NCBI RefSeq assembly: GCF_007280555.1
Contig: NZ_VKDB01000028.1
Span: 1-37,409 of the forward strand
Reading direction: 5' to 3'
Length of the DNA stretch: 37,409 nucleotides
DNA from: Deinococcus detaillensis
GTDB taxonomy: Bacteria > Deinococcota > Deinococci > Deinococcales > Deinococcaceae
The number at the start of each line of letters is the position of its first letter. Position 1 is the first letter of the stretch. A program made the translations under genes and the position numbers. Under the pieces are notes generated by a model. The model was not told the origin of the DNA. It ran no database searches and saw nothing but the letters and a program-made list of their open reading frames with translations. Positions 8,972 to 17,770 of the stretch are shown in pieces.

Positions 8972-9672
8972 CCCCTCTGCCCCGTCTGCTCAGCCGCGTG
9001 ATGATCGTCGAGGATGATGTGCTGGTTCGGACCATTCACCAGACCCTGATTGAAGACCTGCCGGGATTTCAGGTCGTGAGCACGGTGGGATCGCTGGCAC
9101 AGGCCAGCCAGGATCTGCAGAGCGTCACCGTCGATCTGCTGCTGGTGGATATTTATCTGCCGGACGGTAACGGCCTGACCTGGGCCGCCCAGCTGCCCCG
9201 AATTTCCACTGGCCCAGACGTGATCATGATCACTGCGGCCAACGATCTGCCGACGGTGCAAACGGCAATTAGAAGCGGTGTGCTCGACTTTCTAATCAAG
9301 CCGTTCGAACGCCAGCGGCTTTATGCGGCGCTACAGCGCCATCAGCAGCGTCACTCGGTCGCCAGTCCAGCACACCTGACCCAGTACGGTGTAGACCGCT
9401 TGCTGCGCCACGATCCCGTCACCCATCTGCCCAAAGGCATTGACGCCGCCACCCTGGGCAAAGTGCAGCGGTTACTTGACGAGGCCATCACGCCACTGAG
9501 CGCCGAAACGGCAGGACGACACCTGGGCGTCAGCCGGATCACGGCGTGGCGCTACTTGGAGTACTTGGTGGGACTTTCACTGGCCGAGGTGGAAGTGCTA
9601 TATCAATCCACTGGCAGACCACTCAAGCTCTATCAGCGGTCAAGACACGATTCTGAAATTCTACTCCGCTAA
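8968..9672 (+). CDS. Response regulator, CitB/DcuR family
   Basis: A 234-residue DNA-binding regulator, partner of the preceding kinase. The receiver domain (about 10-130) keeps the acidic pocket (Glu15, Asp16, Asp17), the phosphoacceptor Asp61 in LLVDIYLPDGNGL, Thr89 and Lys111 in FLIKPF. The C-terminal part has a helix-turn-helix of the CitB/DcuR kind (TAGRHLGVSRITAWRYLEYL, about 170-190). It starts at a GTG that overlaps the kinase stop (GTGA), so translation is probably coupled. The likely target is the divergent region 5809-6024, switching on the importer operon. That target is inferred from position only. Confidence 0.93.
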   Translation: MTPLPRLLSRVMIVEDDVLVRTIHQTLIEDLPGFQVVSTVGSLAQASQDLQSVTVDLLLVDIYLPDGNGLTWAAQLPRISTGPDVIMITAANDLPTVQTAIRSGVLDFLIKPFERQRLYAALQRHQQRHSVASPAHLTQYGVDRLLRHDPVTHLPKGIDAATLGKVQRLLDEAITPLSAETAGRHLGVSRITAWRYLEYLVGLSLAEVEVLYQSTGRPLKLYQRSRHDSEILLR

Positions 9673-9736
9673 GAAAAATACGCCGTCCCACACGCGTTTT
9701 ACAAGAGCCTCAAAGTCGAGACTGCTCGGATCTGCT

Positions 9737-10780
9737 TCAGTCTTCCAGAGCCGCCGCAGGCAAGGCGGGTGGCAAGACCAGCGCCGACAGCGCCAGACCG
9801 CCTAGCCCGGTCATGATCGCCACGCCCAGCCAAAGTTCCAGGCTCAAGTTGCTCAGGCCCAGCCGCACCGCGCCGCCCAGGTACGGCACCCACACCGCCA
9901 GCGGCAGCAGGAAAGCGAAGGCCCGAAAGGCGATGGGCCGCGCCGGGGAGGGGTGCAGCAGCACGCACAGCACGTCGGCCAGCAGACCGCACACCAGTGC
10001 CACGCCGGGCACCCGCCAGTCACCGGGAGCGAGCATCAGGGCCATCGCGGTGTTGGTCAGGGTGTACATCACGGTGATTGAGCCGAATGGCAGCGCGAAG
10101 CGGCGCAGCAGCAGCAACACCGGCGCGGCCAGCATCAGAGCGGTTAGCAGTACGGCGCTGAGTTCGCCGCGCGTCTGGACCCAGCCCAGCCCCTGCGGCA
10201 CGCTCAGCAGGCCCCACATGTACATGTGAATAAAAGCGGTGATCGCCAGAACCGAGCTGGCCGACAGCACCGCCACCCAGCGCAGCACCATCGGCGCACG
10301 CCGGGAGGTGGACGACTTCCAAGCGGCGTTCAGCGGCGAGGCCACGATCAACGAGCCGCCCGCGAACAGCAGCAGGTGCGTGGGCGAGAGCAGCGCTTCA
10401 ATGCCCACCTCGATGCCATATACCGTGTGCCAGATCAGATCGCCGATGCCGCCCAAGCCGAACAGCGGCACGCCGATGGCCGCCAGATTGTAGCCGTCCG
10501 GAAAGGCGGCCAGACCGCGCCGACCCAGCTGCCAGCCGCGCGAGGCCAGGTACAAGCACCAACCTGCCACTGCGACAAAGCCGCTGTAAAAGACGGCGTG
10601 CCAGGGGGTGAAGAAGGTTTCCAGCGACTCGCCAAGATGGTTGTGTGCCCAGCCGTCGAGGAAGAGGCCCCCCAGCAGCCACCAAGCCAGCACGATGGTG
10701 ATCAGGTGCTGCGTGGTGGTGGCGCGGTAGGCCGCAGGTGACGCCGGGGCAACCTGAAGAGACTGGGGCGCAGTGGTCAT
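9737..10780 (-). CDS. Polytopic membrane protein of unknown function
   Basis: The 347-residue product has roughly nine to ten hydrophobic segments. The first follows a ~25-residue cytosolic leader and carries a WWLLGGLFLDGWAHNH motif. Other polar residues sit in membrane-proximal positions: FFTPWHAVFYSG, GDLIWHTVYGIE, LSPTHLLLFAGG and FIHMYMW. Repeated His and Asp near membranes could bind a metal, haem or quinone, but I do not recognise the family. It is convergent with the response regulator gene and separated by 128 nt from the restriction operon. A TAAACT hexamer lies 5 nt before the ATG and there is no ribosome site, consistent with a leaderless transcript. Confidence 0.82.
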   Translation of the reverse strand: MTTAPQSLQVAPASPAAYRATTTQHLITIVLAWWLLGGLFLDGWAHNHLGESLETFFTPWHAVFYSGFVAVAGWCLYLASRGWQLGRRGLAAFPDGYNLAAIGVPLFGLGGIGDLIWHTVYGIEVGIEALLSPTHLLLFAGGSLIVASPLNAAWKSSTSRRAPMVLRWVAVLSASSVLAITAFIHMYMWGLLSVPQGLGWVQTRGELSAVLLTALMLAAPVLLLLRRFALPFGSITVMYTLTNTAMALMLAPGDWRVPGVALVCGLLADVLCVLLHPSPARPIAFRAFAFLLPLAVWVPYLGGAVRLGLSNLSLELWLGVAIMTGLGGLALSALVLPPALPAAALED

Positions 10781-10862
10781 GGGGCAGTTTAGCGGATGGG
10801 CTGGAGACTGGCCCCGCCCACCTCGGGCCGCGTTACGCAGCGCTCTGGGAATTCAGCGGCAC

Positions 10863-10889
10863 CAGTGCAGGATGGTGTTCGCTGCACTG
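10863..10889. terminator. Possible weak terminator after hsdS
   Basis: CAGTGCAG (10863-10870) and CTGCACTG (10882-10889) form an 8-bp stem with an 11-nt loop, 20 nt beyond the hsdS stop. There is no T run after it in the hsdS direction, so the call is weak. Confidence 0.25.
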
Positions 10890-10908
10890 TGTGCGATTTC
10901 CCCCACGC

Positions 10909-12828
10909 TCAGTCAAACAGCCCTTCTTGCCGGGTGCCCTCGGCGCGTTGGAATTTGAGTTCGTTGAGCTGCCGGATGGCGTCGGCCTCGCTGGTGGCGG
11001 TGGGAATGCTGCCCGCTTTGGCTGGCCGTCCACGCCGTTTGGGTTGGGTGCTTGCCGCTGGCTCTGCTGGCTCCCTTAAGGCGGCTGAGCGCCCCAGAGT
11101 TGGGCGGCGCTCCGGCGTGGGGCTGGCGGGCGTCACAGCGGCCATCAGCGAGCTGAGCAGGGCCGACTGGGTACCGGTTTGGGCCGAGAGTTGCGCCGAG
11201 AGGTCGTCACACAGCCGCATCAGCTCATCAATCTTGGTGACAATCCGCCGCTGTTCGGGGAGCGGAGGGAGGGGAGTCAACATTTCATTTATCTGCTCGG
11301 TGCTTAAATTAGGAATTGCGCTTCCAGATGATATATCCAGATTTTTTTGTATTTGAGTAGACAGGTAGTGAAACAGATAGGTCTTTTCAGTTTTAACGGG
11401 CTCTATTTTTCCCACTCTTTGATTCATCACTAGCTTTTCAGTGAGTGAGTTGATGCCTAATTTTCCAGTAGTTGCACCGGACATAGCTATAAGCATATCT
11501 CCGACATTGACTAGAAATTTATCGTCAACTTCGCTCATGTAAGACTCGTCTATGAAGTCCATACGCGCTTTAGTGACTTGGCCGTCGCTAATATCACCTA
11601 TCTTCACAACTCCAACACCACTTTCTTGAAATAAATTGCTCTTAAATGCAAAACCGTTGGTGAAATTTATTAGAGTACCCAGCCGCACCCACTCCCACCC
11701 ATGCGGCACTTCATACGGCCTCTCTTCCGGCTTCACGGGGGGCAAGGGTTTGGGTGCTTTGATTTTGCCTGCGGCCACCAGTCGGCGCTTCTCGGCCTCA
11801 ATCTCGCGCAGCAGTTCGCGGGCGGGCGGGTCGGCGGGGTCTTGCGGCACCAACTTGCCCATGACCGCCAGTTGCAGCACGGCCTTTCGCAGCTCGGCCA
11901 CGTTTTGCGGGGCGCTGTAGAGGTCGCCAAAGTGCTGGGCCACAAACTGCCACGCCTGCGCGAAGGCTTCCGGCGTGTCGGCCCCCAGCAAGTCGGAGAG
12001 GGCTGCCGTGTGAACGTCCAAGCGCTTTTGCTGCTGGGCATTTCGCAAGGCTTCCAGCTCATCGCAGCGGGCCATCAGTTGCTCAATTCTGGCGACAATG
12101 CGCCGCTGTTCGGGGAGCGGAGGGAGGGGGATGAGAGCGGCCAAAATCTGACCGCCAGATAAATGATCAACTGTCGTATAAGACTTTGTGCCCTGAACTG
12201 CTGTCAGCCTCACTTGAAGGATTCTAGCAACTAATGATTGCTCTACATTGTCACTATAAAATGATAGCCTACTTACTCGCTGGTTTAGCAATGCTTTTCC
12301 ATACTTCCAAGTGGCGACTCTGAATTCTCCATCCATACTGATGAGATATTCACCTTCGGTTACTATAAAATCCTCTTTATATTCGCCGTCGTAGAAAGTT
12401 CCCGTAAAAGGCTGGCCTACATCCCTAATACGAATTAAAGGCAAACCACCGCCTGATTCGTTGAATTTGTTAGACTTAAAAGAAAATCCCGCTTGTGAGT
12501 CGGCAATATCTCCCAACCGTACCCACGCCCAGCCCTGCGGCACCTCATACGGCACTTCATCCGCTTCAATCGGCAGCAGGGGTTTGGGTGCTTTGATCTG
12601 GCCCGCCGCCACCAGTCGGCGCTTCTCCTGCTCAATTTCTTTTAGCAGCTCACTCGCGGGCGGGTCGCTGGGGTCTTGCTCCACCAGCTTGCCCTGCATC
12701 GCAAGCGTCAGAATCAGCTCGCGCAACTTCTTCAGGCCGTCCGGCGCGGCAAAGGCGGTGTCAAAGTGCTGCTCTAGCAGTTGCTCGGCGGATTGCTCGG
12801 CGCTAGGAGCCTGGCTCAGCACCGTCAT
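10909..12828 (-). CDS. hsdS: Type I restriction enzyme specificity subunit (HsdS)
   Basis: This 639-residue subunit would set the DNA target of the restriction-modification complex. It has the two-half layout of HsdS: conserved region, recognition domain 1 (about 95-235), conserved region, recognition domain 2 (about 400-535), each ending in LPPLPEQRRIV. The conserved halves are nearly the same (KLVEQDPSDPPASELLKEIE and KLVPQDPADPPARELLREIE). The DNA for the two recognition domains is clearly richer in A+T than its surroundings, as expected for exchanged segments. An extra C-terminal tail holds an AT-hook-like KRRGRP (RGRP at 599-602) and ends QEGLFD. The start ATG overlaps the hsdM stop by one base (TGATG). 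The gene looks intact. Confidence 0.94.
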   Translation of the reverse strand: MTVLSQAPSAEQSAEQLLEQHFDTAFAAPDGLKKLRELILTLAMQGKLVEQDPSDPPASELLKEIEQEKRRLVAAGQIKAPKPLLPIEADEVPYEVPQGWAWVRLGDIADSQAGFSFKSNKFNESGGGLPLIRIRDVGQPFTGTFYDGEYKEDFIVTEGEYLISMDGEFRVATWKYGKALLNQRVSRLSFYSDNVEQSLVARILQVRLTAVQGTKSYTTVDHLSGGQILAALIPLPPLPEQRRIVARIEQLMARCDELEALRNAQQQKRLDVHTAALSDLLGADTPEAFAQAWQFVAQHFGDLYSAPQNVAELRKAVLQLAVMGKLVPQDPADPPARELLREIEAEKRRLVAAGKIKAPKPLPPVKPEERPYEVPHGWEWVRLGTLINFTNGFAFKSNLFQESGVGVVKIGDISDGQVTKARMDFIDESYMSEVDDKFLVNVGDMLIAMSGATTGKLGINSLTEKLVMNQRVGKIEPVKTEKTYLFHYLSTQIQKNLDISSGSAIPNLSTEQINEMLTPLPPLPEQRRIVTKIDELMRLCDDLSAQLSAQTGTQSALLSSLMAAVTPASPTPERRPTLGRSAALREPAEPAASTQPKRRGRPAKAGSIPTATSEADAIRQLNELKFQRAEGTRQEGLFD

Positions 12829-14288
12829 CAGCGCCCACCGCCCAGCGCGGCCACCAGTTCCTGCTTCAGCGCACCCTGCGCGGCCTGCACCTGGCGGGTC
12901 AGCGCCTCGTACTCGGCCATCAGCTCGTCGGGGTCGGCATGAACCACGTCTACCCGGTGCGGGTTCTTGATGTCGAGGTTGTAGCCGCGCTGCTCAATCT
13001 CGGCGGCGCTGACCTTCCAGGCGTACTCGCTGCCCTCTCGCCCGCTGCGCTGCGGGCCGCCCCACCAGGCCTTCTCGCGCTCGAACTCGGCCAGCGTCAG
13101 CGGCCTGGTGCGCGAGTACGATTTGTAGCCCTCGGGGTAGGGATGCTCAAAAAACCAGATGTCAGCGGTAGGGCCGCCCTTCTCAAAAAACAGGATGTTG
13201 GTGTTGATGCTGGTGTACGGGTTAAACACGCCCTTGGGCAGCCGGACGATGGTGTGCAGGTTGAAGTTCTCCAGCAACTCTTTTTTGATGGTGGTCTTGA
13301 CACCCTCGCCAAACAGAAAGCCGTCGGGCAACACCACGGCGGCGCGGCCCGTGCCCTCTTTGAGCAGGTGCATGATCAGCGCCATGAACAGATCAGCGGT
13401 TTCGCGGGTCTGGTACTTCTTGGGAAAGTTCTGCTCAATGCCGTTTTCTTCCACGCCGCCGAAGGGTGGGTTCGCCAGAATGATGTCCACCCGGTCGGAC
13501 GGCACGTAGTCACGCAGTGGGCGGGCCAGGGTATTGTCGTGGCGCACGCCCAGCGGCACGTCGATGCCGTGCAGCATCAAGTTGGTCATGGCCAGCAGAT
13601 GCGGCAGCGGCTCTTTCTCCACGCCGCGCACGGTGTCCTGAATCAGGGCGTTGTCGTCGGCGCTCTGGGCCTGCGCCTTGAGGTGGTCAATAGTGCCGGT
13701 CAAAAAGCCGCCGGTGCCGCAGGCCGGGTCAAACACCACTTCGCCCAGGCGCGGGTCAAGAATATCCACCATGAAGTTGGTGACGGGGCGCGGCGTGTAA
13801 TATTCGCCCGCGTTGCCCGCCGATTGCAAATCAGCCAGAATCTTCTCGTAAATGTCGTTGAAGAGGTGCCGGTCTGAGAGGGAATTGAAATCAATGTCGG
13901 CCTCAATGGTGTTGATGACCTGCCTGAGCAGCGTGCCGGACTTCATGTAGTTGTAGGCGTCCTCGAAGACCAGGCCCACCACCCGGCCCTGATCTATCGG
14001 GCTGACGGTCAGCTTCTTGAGGGCCGGAAACAATTGGTTGTTGACAAAATCGGTGAGTTCTTCGCCGGTCATGCCTTCGGGGTTCTTGGCCCAGTTGGCC
14101 CAGCGGAACGGCTCGCTCAGGGGCGACTGGTAGTGGTCGTAGGTGAGTTCCCATTCCTGCTCTTTGTCGTCGAAGATTTTCAGGAACATCAGCCACACCA
14201 GCTGGCTAATCCGCTGGGCGTCGCCGTCCACGCCCGTGTCTTTCCGCATGATGTCTTGAACCGATTTGACGAGGGTATTGATGGACAT
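12828..14288 (-). CDS. hsdM: Type I restriction enzyme methyltransferase subunit (HsdM)
   Basis: A 486-residue N6-adenine methyltransferase that forms the modification core with HsdS. The AdoMet-binding motif VFDPACGTGGFL is near residue 184 and the catalytic NPPF motif near 270. The N-terminal HsdM helical domain (SINTLVKSVQDIMRKDTGVDGDAQ) is intact. The ATG at 14288 is chosen because GGAG lies 7 nt upstream and the protein then starts as family members do. A TTG four codons earlier is possible. It follows hsdR by 20 nt and overlaps hsdS by one base, which keeps subunit production together. Confidence 0.95.
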   Translation of the reverse strand: MSINTLVKSVQDIMRKDTGVDGDAQRISQLVWLMFLKIFDDKEQEWELTYDHYQSPLSEPFRWANWAKNPEGMTGEELTDFVNNQLFPALKKLTVSPIDQGRVVGLVFEDAYNYMKSGTLLRQVINTIEADIDFNSLSDRHLFNDIYEKILADLQSAGNAGEYYTPRPVTNFMVDILDPRLGEVVFDPACGTGGFLTGTIDHLKAQAQSADDNALIQDTVRGVEKEPLPHLLAMTNLMLHGIDVPLGVRHDNTLARPLRDYVPSDRVDIILANPPFGGVEENGIEQNFPKKYQTRETADLFMALIMHLLKEGTGRAAVVLPDGFLFGEGVKTTIKKELLENFNLHTIVRLPKGVFNPYTSINTNILFFEKGGPTADIWFFEHPYPEGYKSYSRTRPLTLAEFEREKAWWGGPQRSGREGSEYAWKVSAAEIEQRGYNLDIKNPHRVDVVHADPDELMAEYEALTRQVQAAQGALKQELVAALGGGR

Positions 14289-14308
14289 GCTTGACTCCAA
14301 TGCTTCAG

Positions 14309-16651
14309 TTAAGAGGCGCTATACAGTTCGTTTTCCAGTTCGCGGATGGCCTGTTCGTACTCGGCTCTGCCACCAAAAGCTTTGACCAGCTCCAGCGGCG
14401 TGCCGAGCTGACGGAACGGATCGATTCTGAGAATTTGCACTTCTTCCAGCGGCTCCACGCCCTGATCGGCGTATTTGTCGAGGAGGGCGTCTAGCACGCT
14501 GCGGGCCTTCTCGCCGTACTTGCCGAAGGCGTCGCGCTTCTTGACCTTGGCGGCGCGTTCACGGCGGGTCAGCGGCGGCTGATTCCAGGCCAGATGGCAG
14601 ATCAAATCGAAGGGGTCGAGCTGGTCACCGAGTTCGGCACTCAGCGCTTCAAAGAAGATCCCCTCTCCTTCGAGTTCGGTGATGATGGCCTGTTTGCGCT
14701 CGGCGGCGTTCCAGCGCTTGAGGAAATCACCCAGCGAAGCAAACTCGCGATTGAGGGTTCGCAGGGTGTACGCCTTGAGAGATTCGGTAATCGGGTTGCC
14801 TTGCGCGTCGTAGTAGATGACTCGCTCGGCCACTACCCTCACCTCCACGCCTTTGACGTGGTACTTGCGAACCTTGGTTTCGTCGCTGTCGGCCAGGCCA
14901 GAATTTACCGGCTCTGGCACTTCGTCGCCTTCCAACTTGGGCGGCACGGGCGAGTCGTTCGCCCCCGGCTCGTAAATCTGCACCGGGTCGCCGTCGAAGT
15001 CAGGGTCGGCAAACAGAGCAGTGGCTCCCTTGAAATCCAGAATGGTAAAAAAGTGCTTGCTGTAAGCCTCGTTGATGCGGGTGCCGCGCCCGATGATCTG
15101 CTTGAACTCGGTCATCGACTGAATCCGCTGATCCAAGACAATCAATTTGCAGGTCTGGGCATCCACGCCGGTGGACATCAGCTTGGAGGTGGTGGCGATC
15201 ACCGGATAGCGGCTTTCGGGGAAGATGAAGTTGTCCAGCTCGTCTTTGCCTTCTTTGGAGTCGCCGGTAATTCGCATGACGTACTTGGAGTTTTCCAGCA
15301 CCAGATCGGCGTTCTCATTGACGAGCGCTTGCCGCATCCGCTCAGCATGGTCGATGTCATCGCAAAACACGATGGTTTTGTCGAAGCGGTTGGTGGCCTT
15401 GAGGTACTCCGAAATTTTGCGGGCCACCAGCTCGGTGCGCTCTTCGAGCACCAGGGTTTTGTCGAAGTCGCGCTGGTTGTAGGTGCGCTGCTCGATCTCG
15501 TGGCCGTACTTGTCGCGCTGGCCCTCACTGGGTGCCCAGCCGCTGAGGTCTTTGTCGAGGTCGAAGCGCACCACCTTGTACGGCGCGAGGAAGCCGTCCT
15601 CGATGCCCTGGCGCAGCGAGTAGGTGTAGATCGGCTCACCGAAGTAATCGATGTTGGACACGTCCTTGGTTTCTTTGGGCGTGGCGGTCAGGCCAATCTG
15701 GGTGGCCGCCGAGAAATACTCCAGAATTTTGCGCCAGTTGGAATCCTCGGCGGCGCTGCCCCGGTGGCATTCGTCCACCACGATCAGGTCGAAGAAATCG
15801 GGGCTGAACTGCTTGTAGATGTTCTGTTCTTCCTCGGTACCGGTAACCGCCTGATACAGCGACAGATAAATTTCATACGACTTGTCGGTCTGCCGTTTGC
15901 TGATCTTGGTCATGGCCGAGCCAAACGGCTTGAAGTCGTTGGTTCTGGTCTGATCGACCAGGATATTGCGGTCGGCCAGAAAGAGAATCCGCTTTTTGGC
16001 CTTGGCCTGCCACAGCCGCCAGATGATCTGGAAGGCGGTAAAGGTTTTGCCGGTGCCGGTGGCCATCACCAGCAGAATCCGTTTCTGGCCCCTAGCAATC
16101 GCCTCGGTGGTTTTATTGATGGCCAGAATCTGGTAGTAGCGCGCCGTCTTGCCGCTGCCGTCGCTGTAATAGTCCTGCGTCACCAACTCGGTTTGCGCGG
16201 GAGTCAGGTTCTTCTCGGCGTTCCACCACTGCCACAGCTGCTCTGGACTGGGAAAGGCGTCCAGGCTGATTTCCTTTTCCAGCACGCCTTCCGACATCAG
16301 GGCGTTGTGAAACAGAAACCCATCACCATTCGAGCTGAACACAAACGGCACCTGCAAGGTCTGACCGTAAGCCTGGCCCTGCTGCATTCCGCTCCCGACG
16401 CTGAGCGTATTGACTTTGGCCTCAATCACTGCAATGGGGATATTGGGCTTGTAGAACAGCACGTAATCGGCCCGCTGGGCTTTGTGCTTGCCGGTGTCGC
16501 GGGTGTGGAGCTGGCCGCTGACGATCACGCGGCCCTTGGTGAGATACAGCTCTTCGCGCACCTGCGTCTGCAAGTCCCAACCGGCTTTCTGAATGGCGGG
16601 CGTGATGAACTTGCTGCAAATGTCGCGCTCGGAGAGTTCTTTTTTATTCAT
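14309..16651 (-). CDS. hsdR: Type I restriction enzyme motor/nuclease subunit (HsdR)
   Basis: A 780-residue subunit that translocates and cuts unmodified DNA. The N-terminal nuclease has a PD-(D/E)xK layout (RADYVLF... AVIEAK, about 60-78). The superfamily-2 motor follows: Walker A MATGTGKT (about 195-205), a DECH box in VVDECHRG (about 293), GLTATP, and motif [10 protein letters not shown] (about 517). The C-terminal third matches the EcoEI-type R-subunit domain that binds the methyltransferase core. The length is like EcoEI rather than the longer EcoKI type. It starts directly after the small HTH gene, whose stop is at 16654-16656, and is followed by hsdM. No frameshift is visible, so the system appears functional. 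Confidence 0.95.
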   Translation of the reverse strand: MNKKELSERDICSKFITPAIQKAGWDLQTQVREELYLTKGRVIVSGQLHTRDTGKHKAQRADYVLFYKPNIPIAVIEAKVNTLSVGSGMQQGQAYGQTLQVPFVFSSNGDGFLFHNALMSEGVLEKEISLDAFPSPEQLWQWWNAEKNLTPAQTELVTQDYYSDGSGKTARYYQILAINKTTEAIARGQKRILLVMATGTGKTFTAFQIIWRLWQAKAKKRILFLADRNILVDQTRTNDFKPFGSAMTKISKRQTDKSYEIYLSLYQAVTGTEEEQNIYKQFSPDFFDLIVVDECHRGSAAEDSNWRKILEYFSAATQIGLTATPKETKDVSNIDYFGEPIYTYSLRQGIEDGFLAPYKVVRFDLDKDLSGWAPSEGQRDKYGHEIEQRTYNQRDFDKTLVLEERTELVARKISEYLKATNRFDKTIVFCDDIDHAERMRQALVNENADLVLENSKYVMRITGDSKEGKDELDNFIFPESRYPVIATTSKLMSTGVDAQTCKLIVLDQRIQSMTEFKQIIGRGTRINEAYSKHFFTILDFKGATALFADPDFDGDPVQIYEPGANDSPVPPKLEGDEVPEPVNSGLADSDETKVRKYHVKGVEVRVVAERVIYYDAQGNPITESLKAYTLRTLNREFASLGDFLKRWNAAERKQAIITELEGEGIFFEALSAELGDQLDPFDLICHLAWNQPPLTRRERAAKVKKRDAFGKYGEKARSVLDALLDKYADQGVEPLEEVQILRIDPFRQLGTPLELVKAFGGRAEYEQAIRELENELYSAS

Positions 16652-16653
16652 GT

Positions 16654-16863
16654 CTATTCATGGCGCTCATCGAGTTGGGCGTCGAGGGCTGCCAGCGGTT
16701 GTGCGCCGATCAGCTCAAGGACTTCGGTACGCGGCACCCGCCACGTGTCACCGATCCGCAGGCCCTTGGTTTCGCCAGTTCTGAGCCGCCGCCGAATGGT
16801 TTCGCCGCTGAGGCGCAGAAACGCCGCCAATTCATCCGGCGTATAAAATTGCCGCTGGGTCAT
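16654..16863 (-). CDS. Small excisionase-like helix-turn-helix protein leading the restriction operon
   Basis: The 69-residue protein is almost wholly one winged-helix domain of the excisionase/MerR type ([46 protein letters not shown]). It should bind DNA. Its stop lies immediately before the hsdR start, so it is the first gene of the operon. Small regulators upstream of restriction genes often delay or limit nuclease production; that role is inferred here. The ATG at 16863 has no ribosome binding site but a TAGAAT hexamer 6 nt upstream, so its mRNA is probably leaderless. An alternative is a recombination directionality factor left by a mobile element. Confidence 0.85.
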   Translation of the reverse strand: MTQRQFYTPDELAAFLRLSGETIRRRLRTGETKGLRIGDTWRVPRTEVLELIGAQPLAALDAQLDERHE

Positions 16864-16869
16864 TTATGC

Positions 16870-16875
16870 ATTCTA
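16870..16875 (-). promoter_or_regulatory. -10 element of the restriction operon
   Basis: TAGAAT on the minus strand ends 6 nt before the ATG at 16863, placing the transcript start at or next to the start codon. The -35 region is weak. The absence of any Shine-Dalgarno sequence supports a leaderless mRNA. Confidence 0.5.
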
Positions 16876-16918
16876 CGCAGACGGCGCAGAGCTGGACGGC
16901 TTTTCGACAACTGCGCCA

Positions 16919-17332
16919 TCAGGACTGAGTGATTGTCAGCAGCGGCACTTCGGGAAAGTCGCCGTAATCGCCCGTATTGAGGGTCAGCAGGGCGTGACCG
17001 AAGGTGCTGGCGTGTGCGCCGACCAGAAAGTCGGTCAGGATGCGCCGGGGCAGCCCGCCCCCACTGGCCCGGCGGCGGGCGCTGTAAGCGGTGTGGGCCA
17101 CTCCGGCCCGCCGCCAGGCGATCAGCGGCATCTGCGGATCGGCGCTGACGCCGTAAGTCCTCAGCAGCACATCTAAATCGGGATAAAAGCCGGACAGTTC
17201 GGCGTACACCGCCCCGCAGACCACCAATCGCCCCTGGGTGGCCAGCCTATCAAGCGCGGCAGCCAGCTTCGGCGCGGCGGGTTCGGCATTCCACAGCGAG
17301 AGCAACACATTGCTGTCGAGCGCAGTGCTCAA
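16919..17332 (-). CDS. PIN-domain ribonuclease toxin (VapC-like)
   Basis: A 137-residue PIN-fold protein, expected to cut RNA when not held by its antitoxin. The acidic metal-binding residues are present in order: Asp6 in ALDSNVLLSLW, the Glu of VYAELSGF, the Asp of ILTDFLVGAHA and the Asp of NTGDYGDF. The start overlaps the end of the AbrB-type antitoxin gene by 4 nt, the usual antitoxin-toxin order and coupling. It lies between the restriction operon and the partition cassette, all on the same strand, in keeping with a maintenance block. The RNA target cannot be told from sequence. Confidence 0.9.
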   Translation of the reverse strand: MSTALDSNVLLSLWNAEPAAPKLAAALDRLATQGRLVVCGAVYAELSGFYPDLDVLLRTYGVSADPQMPLIAWRRAGVAHTAYSARRRASGGGLPRRILTDFLVGAHASTFGHALLTLNTGDYGDFPEVPLLTITQS

Positions 17333-17643
17333 GCCTCATCCGCTGGGAGGTCGCCTAGCACCGTGATTTGGGGGTGCGGCGGTGTGGCGTCCAGGGCGGC
17401 GCGGTCTGCCGGGTCGTGCCTGAGTTCGTCAATGATGCGCCGGGCGTCCTGTTCTGTGGGCTGCTTGGCGAGGCCGATCATGCCCCCGAAGCTGGGCGTG
17501 TCGCGCTGCGGATACACCACCACCGCACCTCCCTCCAGCTCAAAACGAATGCGGTCTCCGTCGTGTACGCCGAGCCGCTCACGGATTTCGCGTGGCAGCG
17601 TCACTTGCCCCTTGCTGGTGATCTTGGCCGTGATAGAGGTCAT
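17329..17643 (-). CDS. AbrB/SpoVT-type antitoxin (VapB-like)
   Basis: A 104-residue antitoxin. The N-terminal swapped-hairpin DNA-binding domain is clear (SITAKITSKGQVTLPREIRERLGV, then GDRIRFELEGGAVVVYP, about 3-47). The C-terminal half, rich in Asp, Arg and Pro, would wrap the PIN toxin. The ATG at 17643 is chosen because a TACAAT hexamer (17650-17655, minus strand) ends 6 nt upstream. An ATG at 17658 would overlap that promoter. There is no ribosome site, which suggests a leaderless mRNA. It probably represses its own operon, as related antitoxins do. Confidence 0.88.
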   Translation of the reverse strand: MTSITAKITSKGQVTLPREIRERLGVHDGDRIRFELEGGAVVVYPQRDTPSFGGMIGLAKQPTEQDARRIIDELRHDPADRAALDATPPHPQITVLGDLPADEA

Positions 17644-17649
17644 GCCGTG

Positions 17650-17655
17650 ATTGTA
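17650..17655 (-). promoter_or_regulatory. -10 element of the VapBC-like operon
   Basis: TACAAT on the minus strand, 6 nt before the ATG at 17643. A weak -35 (TTAGTA, 17679-17674) lies 18 nt upstream of it. The spacing predicts a leaderless transcript. Confidence 0.45.
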
Positions 17656-17732
17656 CACCTTACAAGAGTTCCTTACTAAGTTTCTTTTACGCCCGGCCAG
17701 CGAAACGGGCGGACCCGGCTCGGTTTCGTAGT

Positions 17733-17770
17733 GACATAAAGAAAGAAATCTTTATATCTTTCTTTATGTC
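17733..17770. repeat. Perfect inverted repeat at the 3' end of the partition cassette
   Basis: A 14-bp arm (17733-17746, beginning GACATAAAGAAAGA) and its exact reverse complement (17757-17770) flank a 10-nt AT-rich centre. The right arm overlaps the stop codon of the ribbon-helix-helix gene (17764). The arms contain CATAAAGAAAG, the same 11-mer found at the start codon of the ParA gene (18576-18586). It could be a binding site for the ribbon-helix-helix protein, a centromere half, or a terminator. Confidence 0.7.

Noticed and set aside
14594..16846. Plus-strand frame of 750 codons opposite hsdR
   Set aside because: It is a mirror of the hsdR coding frame, with Val/Leu/Gly/His-rich text and no recognisable domain.
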